Below, one piece after another: positions 55,073 through 64,000 of a DNA stretch of 64,000 nucleotides; within the stretch, counting starts at the first letter, position 1; each line of letters opens with the position of its first letter. The notes under the pieces were generated by a model that had not been told where the DNA came from, did no database searches, and saw only the letters and a list, made by a program, of their open reading frames with translations. The DNA comes from Shinella zoogloeoides (GTDB lineage Bacteria; Pseudomonadota; Alphaproteobacteria; Rhizobiales; Rhizobiaceae): assembly GCF_020883495.1 (NCBI RefSeq), contig NZ_CP086610.1, positions 1,531,501 through 1,595,500 of the forward strand. The letters are read 5' to 3'. The position numbers and the translations under genes are program-made.

Positions 55073-55119
55073 CGTCTCGGGAAGCCTCCCGTCCAGGGAC
55101 GGGAGGAATACCACGCCGA

Positions 55120-56529
55120 TCAGGCGGAGTAGTACATGTCGAATTCGACCGGATGCGGGGTCATTTCGAAGCGCATGACTTCCGCCATCTTCAGCTCGAT
55201 GTAGGAATCGATCTGGTCGTCGTCGAACACGCCGCCGGCCGTCAGGAACTTGCGGTCCTTGTCGAGGTTTTCGAGGGCTTCGCGCAGCGAGCCGCAGACG
55301 GTCGGGATCTTCTTCAGTTCTTTCGGCGGCAGGTCGTACAGGTCCTTGTCCATGGCCTTGCCCGGATGGATCTTGTTCTTGATGCCGTCGAGGCCGGCCA
55401 TCAGCATGGCGGCGAAGCCGAGGTACGGGTTGCCGAGCGGGTCGGGGAAGCGGATTTCGACGCGCTTAGACTTCGGACCCGTGCCGAACGGAATGCGGCA
55501 CGAAGCCGAGCGGTTGCGGGCCGAGTAGGCGAGCAGCACCGGAGCCTCATAGCCCGGGACGAGACGCTTGTAGGAGTTCGTCGTCGGGTTGGTGAAGGCG
55601 TTGATGGCCTTGGCATGCTTGATGATGCCGCCGATGAAGTAGAGGCAGCTTTCCGACAGACCGGCATATTCATCGCCGGCGAAGGTCGGCTTCGAATCCT
55701 TCCAGATCGACAGGTGTACGTGCATGCCCGAGCCGTTGTCGCCGAAGATCGGCTTCGGCATGAAGGTGGCCGTCTTGCCATAGGCATGGGCGACCTGATG
55801 CACGGCGTATTTGTAGATCTGCACCTTGTCGGCGCTGCGGACCAGCGTGTCGAACTTGACGCCGAGCTCGTGCTGGGCGGCGGCGACTTCGTGGTGCTGC
55901 TTTTCGACCGTGACGCCCATTTCCGTTAGCACGGTCAGCATTTCCGAGCGCATGTCCTGGCAGCTATCGACCGGGGGAACCGGCAGGTAACCGCCCTTGA
56001 CGCGCGGACGATGGCCGAGGTTGCCGGTCTCGTAATCGGTGTCGTCGTTGGAGGGCAGCTCGGAGCTGTCGAGCTTGAAGCCGGTGTTGTACGGGTCGGC
56101 CTTGTACTTGACGTCGTCGAAGATGAAGAATTCCGGTTCCGGGCCGGCATAGACGGTGTCGCCGATGCCCGAGGCCTTGAGATAGGCTTCGGCCTTCTTG
56201 GCCGTGCCGCGCGGGTCGCGGTTATAGGCTTCGCCCGAGACCGGCTCGAGGATGTCGCAGAGGATGACCATGGTGGACTGCGCGAAGAACGGGTCCATAT
56301 GCGCCGTCGTCGGATCTGGCATCATCACCATGTCGGACTCGTTGATGGCCTTCCAGCCGCCGATCGAGGAGCCGTCGAACATGACGCCGTCGGCGAACAT
56401 GTCTTCGTCCACGACGCCGACATCCATCGTGATGTGGTGCAGCTTGCCGCGCGGGTCCGTATAGCGCAGGTCCACGAACTTTACGTCGTTTTCCTTGATT
56501 TGCTTGAGGATGTCATTGGCAGTCGTCAT
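55120..56529 (-). CDS. glnA: Glutamine synthetase type I
   Basis: A 469-residue dodecameric enzyme making glutamine from glutamate and ammonia. Glutamate/metal-site motifs are present ([39 protein letters not shown]). Tyr398 in [11 protein letters not shown] is the adenylylation site, so GlnE control is expected. It follows glnB after 59 bases on the same strand, the standard alphaproteobacterial glnBA operon. Confidence 0.97.
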   Translation of the reverse strand: MTTANDILKQIKENDVKFVDLRYTDPRGKLHHITMDVGVVDEDMFADGVMFDGSSIGGWKAINESDMVMMPDPTTAHMDPFFAQSTMVILCDILEPVSGEAYNRDPRGTAKKAEAYLKASGIGDTVYAGPEPEFFIFDDVKYKADPYNTGFKLDSSELPSNDDTDYETGNLGHRPRVKGGYLPVPPVDSCQDMRSEMLTVLTEMGVTVEKQHHEVAAAQHELGVKFDTLVRSADKVQIYKYAVHQVAHAYGKTATFMPKPIFGDNGSGMHVHLSIWKDSKPTFAGDEYAGLSESCLYFIGGIIKHAKAINAFTNPTTNSYKRLVPGYEAPVLLAYSARNRSASCRIPFGTGPKSKRVEIRFPDPLGNPYLGFAAMLMAGLDGIKNKIHPGKAMDKDLYDLPPKELKKIPTVCGSLREALENLDKDRKFLTAGGVFDDDQIDSYIELKMAEVMRFEMTPHPVEFDMYYSA

Positions 56530-56588
56530 TAGTGAAGTCCCTGTATGTGATGACGAGAAAGAGCCTCGGCCGGAATGGCCGGGCGGGA

Positions 56589-56981
<393 letters not shown>

Positions 56982-56986
56982 TCAAA

Positions 56987-57002
56987 TGCACGTAGCATGC
57001 CA
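56987..57002 (-). promoter_or_regulatory. Second sigma-54 type -24/-12 candidate
   Basis: TGGCATGCTACGTGCA on the minus strand has GG and GC at the right spacing but a weaker -24. It lies 22 bases (two helical turns) downstream of the better site at 57009. Confidence 0.4.
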
Positions 57003-57008
57003 AGTTGA

Positions 57009-57024
57009 AGCAGGATGCGTGCCA
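57009..57024 (-). promoter_or_regulatory. Sigma-54 (RpoN) promoter of glnB-glnA
   Basis: TGGCACGCATCCTGCT on the minus strand matches the TGGCAC-N5-TTGCW consensus, with GG and GC exactly 10 bases apart. Transcription would begin near 56999, about 70 bases before glnB. This agrees with NtrC/RpoN control of glnB in alphaproteobacteria. Confidence 0.75.
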
Positions 57025-57198
57025 GGTGGAATGAAATCCGCTTTCCCGACGCTCCCGCTCGTCCTCACGCAGGCGATGATGCGGCTTTCCGGGCAAAAGG
57101 ACCAGAGGGAATCTGCCTAAAAAATGTCTCGTTCGGCGGCCGCTCCCCGATCGTGGCGGTGCGTCGGGCCGGATCGACGCCGAAAGCTGCAAATTTGA

Positions 57199-57213
57199 GC
57201 ATATCCAATATGC
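57199..57213. promoter_or_regulatory. Inverted repeat, possible NtrC enhancer site
   Basis: GCATAT-CCA-ATATGC lies about 185 bases upstream of the sigma-54 site, a usual place for an NtrC enhancer, but differs from the GCAC-type NtrC consensus. The remaining 56928-57293 gap holds no gene I can support. Confidence 0.3.
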
Positions 57214-57293
57214 ATCTGCATAAAAAATGATCTTTGTCGCGGGGCGGGGATACGGGCTTGTTTCCGATGCGCCTTTGCGGGCATCCTGCGGGC

Positions 57294-58784
57294 ATGCACA
57301 AGGAAATCCACACGCTGATCCTGTCGCCCGAGGATATGGGGCGCATCGACCGGGCTGCGGCCGCATCCGGTCTTTCGTCCTATGGGCTTATGGAGCGCGC
57401 GGGGCAGGCGGTCGCCGCCGCCGCGCTGCGCCGCTTTCCGGGCGCCCGGCGCTTCGCCGTCCTTTGCGGGCCGGGAAACAACGGTGGCGACGGTTATGTC
57501 GCCGCACGGGCGCTTCGCGCGGCCGGCGCGGATGTTGCCGTGCATGCGCTCGGCGATCCGGCCGCCCTGAAGGGAGACGCCGCGACGGCCCATGCCGCCT
57601 TTGCCGGCCCCGTCGCGCCGCTGGCCGACTACCGCGCCCGCGAGGGGGATGTCGTGGTCGATGCGCTGTTCGGCGCCGGATTGGCGCGGGATGTGCCGGA
57701 TATGGTCGCGACCGTCATCGAGGCGGTGCGCGGCCATGTGCTGCCCGTGCTCGCCGTGGACCTGCCGTCCGGTATCGACGGGCGGACGGGGCAGGTGAGG
57801 GGCGCGGCCTTCGAGGCGGCTGCGACCGTCACCTTCATGTGCCGCAAACCCGGCCACCTGCTCCTGCCAGGACGGGCGATGGCGGGCGAGGTGGAGGTCT
57901 TCGACATCGGCATTCCCGCGCGCCTGTTCGCCGGCCATGCCGGCCATATGCGGATCAACACGCCCGATGCCTGGCGTGCGGCAATGCCGGCGCTGACCGG
58001 CGCGGCGCATAAATATGTCCGCGGGCACCTTGCCGTCTTCTCCGGCCCGGCGACCGCCACCGGCGCGGCGCGGCTTTCCGCCATGGCCGGCCTTCGGGCC
58101 GGCGCGGGGCTGGTAACCGTGCTGTCCCCGGCCGGCGCGCTCGCGGCGAATGCCGCCCATCTGACGAGCGTGATGCTGAAGACCGTTGATAATACGGACG
58201 ACCTCGGCGTGCTTCTCGGCGACGAACGGCTGAAGACCTTCGTTCTCGGCCCGGGCTTCGGCGATGCGTCGGCGGCCCGCGGCTATGTGGAGCGGATCGC
58301 GGCGGCCGGCCGCCGCCTCGTGCTGGACGCCGATGGCATCAGCGCCTTTCGTGAAGACCCGAAACGGCTCTTCGCGCTCTTTTCCGACGGAGAGCCACGA
58401 TTGATCCTGACGCCGCACGACGGCGAATTCGCCCGGCTTTTCCCCGATCTCGCCGGCGACCCGACGCTTTCTAAAATCGAGCGCGCGCAGAAAGCCGCCG
58501 CCCGCGCACATGCCGTCGTCATCCTGAAGGGTGCGGACACGGTGATCGCCTCGCCGGACGGACGGGCGCTCATAAACGAGAACGCGCCGCCCTGGCTGGC
58601 GACGGCCGGCTCGGGCGACGTGCTGGCCGGGATTGCCGGCGCGCATCTGACACGCGGCATGCCGGCCTTCGAGGCGGCGGCCGCCGCGGTCTGGCGTCAC
58701 GGGGAGGGCGGGCGCATGGCAGGCGAAGGCCTGACGGCGGACGATCTCATCAACAACCTGAATGGTCCCGATCAAATCAAATGA
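57294..58784 (+). CDS. nnr: Bifunctional NAD(P)H-hydrate repair enzyme
   Basis: A 496-residue enzyme that repairs hydrated NAD(P)H. The N-terminal epimerase (YjeF_N) holds CGPGNNGGDGYVAARAL and VDLPSGIDGRTGQV; the C-terminal dehydratase holds GPATATGAARLS, TPHDGEFARLF, LKGADTVIA and TAGSGDVLAGIAGAHL. The ATG at 57294 (MHKEIHTLILS) is the likely start; earlier in-frame codons extend it by up to 20 residues without homology. It faces away from glnB, and its promoter should lie in the same gap. Confidence 0.92.
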   Translation: MHKEIHTLILSPEDMGRIDRAAAASGLSSYGLMERAGQAVAAAALRRFPGARRFAVLCGPGNNGGDGYVAARALRAAGADVAVHALGDPAALKGDAATAHAAFAGPVAPLADYRAREGDVVVDALFGAGLARDVPDMVATVIEAVRGHVLPVLAVDLPSGIDGRTGQVRGAAFEAAATVTFMCRKPGHLLLPGRAMAGEVEVFDIGIPARLFAGHAGHMRINTPDAWRAAMPALTGAAHKYVRGHLAVFSGPATATGAARLSAMAGLRAGAGLVTVLSPAGALAANAAHLTSVMLKTVDNTDDLGVLLGDERLKTFVLGPGFGDASAARGYVERIAAAGRRLVLDADGISAFREDPKRLFALFSDGEPRLILTPHDGEFARLFPDLAGDPTLSKIERAQKAAARAHAVVILKGADTVIASPDGRALINENAPPWLATAGSGDVLAGIAGAHLTRGMPAFEAAAAAVWRHGEGGRMAGEGLTADDLINNLNGPDQIK

Positions 58785-58911
58785 CTTTGCGGACGCGGCC
58801 GTTCCCGCTACAGCGGTTCCACGCAATGCCAGAGCCGTTCCGGCAGGATTTTAGCCGCCTTGTGCATGAGAATCCCGCAGCGGCAATGTGAATAAGCCGG
58901 GAGCCGTGACC

Positions 58912-59811
58912 ATGCCGTTGATCGATGTCGCCCTTCTTCTCCTTGTCGCCGTGGTCTGGGGCTTCAATTTCATCGTCATCAAGATCGGCATCCAGAATTT
59001 CCCGCCGATCCTTTTTTCCGCGCTCCGCTTCCTCTTCGCCGCCCTGCCGCTCGTGTTCTTCCTGCCGCGCCCGGCGGTGTCCTGGCGCATCGTGGTCGGC
59101 ATCGGTCTCGTGCTGGGCGTCGTGAAGTTCAGTCTTCTGTTCATCGCCATGGATGTCGGTCTGTCGCCAGGCCTCGCATCGCTGCTGCTACAGTCGCAGG
59201 TCTTCTTCACCGTCGCGCTGGCGGCCGTATTCTACGGCACTCGCCCGCGTTCCACGCAGGTCGCCGGCATCCTGCTCGCCTTTGCGGGCATGGCGGTGAT
59301 CGCGGGCACGGTGGATGCCAGCTTCACCTATCTCGGCCTCGGGCTGGCGCTTGCGTCCGGTCTTGCCTGGGCCTTTTCGAACATGCTGACCCGGGCGGCC
59401 GGAAACGTCGACATGCTGGCGCTAATGGTCTGGGCCAGCCTCGTGCCGCCGATCCCGCTTGCGCTCATCTCACTGGCGACAGAAGGCTGGGAAAGGGACG
59501 TAGTAGCCCTGCAGGCACTCTCCTGGCAGGGCGTCGGCGCCGTCGTCTATATCGCCTATGTCGCGACGATCTTCGGCTTCGGCGTCTGGGGCCTAATGAT
59601 CCGCAAGCACGGCGTTTCCACCGTCGCACCGTTCTCCCTGCTCGTGCCGATCTTCGGCATGAGCTTTTCCGCCCTCGTGCTGGGTGAGAGTTTCGGCCCC
59701 CTTCGGCTCGCCGGGGCCTTGCTCGTCGTCTGCGGCCTTATACTGACCGTGCTCGGCCCACGCCTGATCGACCGGCTGCGCGCATCGCCCGCAGCGCAGA
59801 AGGCCGGATAG
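58912..59811 (+). CDS. EamA family transporter
   Basis: A 299-residue inner membrane exporter with about ten membrane segments in two EamA repeats. The first repeat starts VVWGFNFIVIKIGIQNFPP and the second ends VPIFGMSFSALVLGESF with the final helix LLVVCGLILTVLG. The sequence is close to the cysteine/O-acetylserine exporter EamA; substrate not certain. The ATG at 58912 is preceded by GGGAG; a GTG eight codons earlier is weaker. Its TAG abuts the stop of the converging DUF72 gene with no base between. Confidence 0.88.
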   Translation: MPLIDVALLLLVAVVWGFNFIVIKIGIQNFPPILFSALRFLFAALPLVFFLPRPAVSWRIVVGIGLVLGVVKFSLLFIAMDVGLSPGLASLLLQSQVFFTVALAAVFYGTRPRSTQVAGILLAFAGMAVIAGTVDASFTYLGLGLALASGLAWAFSNMLTRAAGNVDMLALMVWASLVPPIPLALISLATEGWERDVVALQALSWQGVGAVVYIAYVATIFGFGVWGLMIRKHGVSTVAPFSLLVPIFGMSFSALVLGESFGPLRLAGALLVVCGLILTVLGPRLIDRLRASPAAQKAG

Positions 59812-60624
59812 CTACGCCTTCGGTTGGGTGCGCGCCTGCAGCGCCCGTGCGCCGTTCGGTGCATTCACCTTGCCCGAGGTGATGAAGAAGGCAAAGACGT
59901 CACGCGCTTTAGCGGCAGGCTTGGTCTGCAGGTCGATCTTCGGCAGGTCGGACGGCTCGCCGCCGCCAGCCCAATCCTTCAGCCGCCCGGCCCATTCATC
60001 CAGTGCCGCTTCCGGATAGCAGGTCTCGATATCGTCAGAGCCCTTTTGCAGGCGGGCATAGACGAAATCCGCCGTCACGTCGGAAATTTCGGGATAGTCC
60101 TCGTGCTGGGCATAGACGATAGCCGCATTATACTTGCGGGCAAGCGCCGCGAATTCCGGCACCATGAACGTGTCGTTGCGCACTTCCAGTGCATGTTTCA
60201 GCGTCAACCCGTCCAGCTTTTCCGGCAGCAATTTCAGAAAGCCTTCGAAATCGTCCGGTTCAAACTTTTTGGTCGGCGGAAACTGCCAGAGGATAGGGCC
60301 GAGATGGTCGCCAAGTTCCGTCAGGCCCTGCGTCAGGAATTTTTCGACGGATTCCCCGCCATCCGCGAGAACCTTGCGGTTCGTCGTGAAGCGGCTCGCC
60401 TTCAGTGAGAAGATGAAACCGTCCGGCACTTCCGAGGCCCATTTGGCGAAAGTCTCCGGCTTCTGCGAGCCGTAATAGGTACCGTTGACCTCGATGACCG
60501 TCAGCTCCCGGCTGGCGAATTCGAGCTGCCGCTTCTTCGCCAGCTTCTCCGGATAGAAGGTGCCTTCCCAAGGCTCGAAGGTCCAGCCGCCGATGCCGAT
60601 GCGAATGGTGCCGGTCTTGCTCAT
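59812..60624 (-). CDS. DUF72 family protein
   Basis: A 270-residue cytoplasmic TIM-barrel-like protein of the DUF72 family (YecE-like). Landmarks are RIGIGGWTFEPWEGTFYPE, EVNGTYYGSQKPETFAKWASEVPD in part, FSLKASRF and LGPILWQFPP. Function is unassigned. It is near the GST-like and uvrA genes on the same strand, and may be on the same transcript, 33 bases after the GST-like gene. Confidence 0.88.
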   Translation of the reverse strand: MSKTGTIRIGIGGWTFEPWEGTFYPEKLAKKRQLEFASRELTVIEVNGTYYGSQKPETFAKWASEVPDGFIFSLKASRFTTNRKVLADGGESVEKFLTQGLTELGDHLGPILWQFPPTKKFEPDDFEGFLKLLPEKLDGLTLKHALEVRNDTFMVPEFAALARKYNAAIVYAQHEDYPEISDVTADFVYARLQKGSDDIETCYPEAALDEWAGRLKDWAGGGEPSDLPKIDLQTKPAAKARDVFAFFITSGKVNAPNGARALQARTQPKA

Positions 60625-60657
60625 GTCATGCTCTCCTCGACTGACAGATACGGCGCC

Positions 60658-61281
60658 TCACTCGGGCGCGATGAACGGCTGCGAAATCTCCCGGAACACC
60701 GGCAGGGCCTCCATGGACGCCGCATGCGCAGCCAGGGCCGGCAAGGCGGCGGGATCGATGAGGCCGGGATGCGCTTCGCTTACATGTCGCCACGCACAGG
60801 CCACTGCAATGTCCGCATGGGTCATCCGCCCGAACCAGAATTTTCCCGGCCGCGCAGCGCGCTCGGCCTCCAGCACAGCGAGTACGGCCGATATCTGCGC
60901 GCGGCAGCGCTCGACGAAATAGGCCGATGGCGTTTCGTGCAGGTGCATCTCGTAAAACAGGCTGACGCCCTTGTCGGCAAAGCCGGTGGAAAGGGCCATG
61001 ACCCTCAGCGCCCGCCGGCGCTCCGGTTCGCCCTGCGGGAGCAGGCGTCGTTCCGGGGGAACGAGCCCGTCGATATGATCGAGGATCGACGGGCTGTCGG
61101 CCACCACGTCGCCATCGTCCAGCACCAGCGTCGGCACGCGCATCAGCGGATTGATCGCCTGCACCTTGTCGCCCTCGCCGAACACCGACCAGGGCCGATG
61201 TTCGAACGGCAGGTCGTAGAGCCGCATGGCGATGGCCACGCGACGTACGAAGGACGAATCGTACTGGCCGATCAGGATCAT
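60658..61281 (-). CDS. Glutathione S-transferase family protein
   Basis: A 207-residue protein with an N-terminal thioredoxin-like domain (GQYDSSFVRRVAIAMRLYDL, then MRVPTLVLDDGDVVADSPSIL) and a C-terminal helical domain (FWFGRMTHADIAVACAWR). The Ser in SSFVRRV takes the place of the catalytic residue of zeta/beta-type GSTs. Substrate unknown. It begins two bases after the uvrA stop, so it is co-transcribed with uvrA. Confidence 0.86.
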   Translation of the reverse strand: MILIGQYDSSFVRRVAIAMRLYDLPFEHRPWSVFGEGDKVQAINPLMRVPTLVLDDGDVVADSPSILDHIDGLVPPERRLLPQGEPERRRALRVMALSTGFADKGVSLFYEMHLHETPSAYFVERCRAQISAVLAVLEAERAARPGKFWFGRMTHADIAVACAWRHVSEAHPGLIDPAALPALAAHAASMEALPVFREISQPFIAPE

Positions 61282-61283
61282 GC

Positions 61284-64000
<2,717 letters not shown>

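Overview
The window is about 64 kb of GC-rich, densely coding DNA with no mobile elements. It looks chromosomal and alphaproteobacterial, most likely Rhizobiaceae (Rhizobium, Sinorhizobium, Agrobacterium or Shinella type). The support is the phosphatidylcholine synthase, DUF992 and invasion-associated-locus-B proteins, the ppiD-trpD-trpC-moaC-moeA/lexA gene order, a GTTC-N7-GTTC type SOS box at lexA, and a sigma-54 type promoter in front of glnB-glnA. Both ends cut a gene: the left end lies in a siroheme sulfite/nitrite reductase and the right end in uvrA.

Layout. 1-2.9 kb: sulfur assimilation (cysI-like, DUF934) and ferredoxin-NADP reductase with an FNR/FixK-like box upstream. 2.9-3.6 kb: a GntR regulator with two identical 10-bp palindromes at its promoter. 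3.8-12.4 kb: the most unusual part, five same-strand genes: a bis-heme ferric-reductase-like membrane flavoprotein, a secreted protein with four CxxCH heme sites and a C-terminal DUF4384-like domain, a TPR/OmpA-like periplasmic protein, and two secreted caspase-fold (C14/metacaspase-like) proteins with intact His/Cys dyads, EF-hand-like loops and DUF4384-like tails. The last three genes overlap at start/stop codons. 12.4-13.3 kb: a MepB-family gene and tRNA-Lys(TTT). 13.5-18.4 kb: CcdA-type transporter, AEC carrier, UbiH-type hydroxylase, phosphatidylcholine synthase, quinone oxidoreductase. 18.4-24.1 kb: a BMP-type nucleoside/sugar ABC importer followed by an FCD-type GntR regulator. 24.1-25.4 kb: three small conserved or hypothetical envelope genes. 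25.6-35.9 kb: gltA, comEC, lexA, moeA, moaC, trpC, trpD, ppiD. 36.2-42.7 kb: Na/Pi cotransporter, glmU, glmS, GNAT, DUF502 and a small secreted protein. 42.8-49.5 kb: recG, sdhE, mfd and a FrnE-like DsbA protein. 49.7-55.0 kb: two orphan solute-binding proteins, IalB, HspQ and a membrane coiled-coil protein. 55.1-64 kb: glnB-glnA, the NAD(P)HX repair enzyme, an EamA exporter, DUF72, a GST-like protein and uvrA.

Most of the window is housekeeping. The strongest candidate for an undescribed system is the 3.8-12.4 kb locus, which puts a predicted membrane electron-transfer protein, a tetraheme c-type cytochrome and two predicted periplasmic caspase-like proteases in one directional cluster, linked by a shared DUF4384-like module. 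Its function is not known from the sequence. All domain names are from recognition by eye and have not been confirmed with profile searches.
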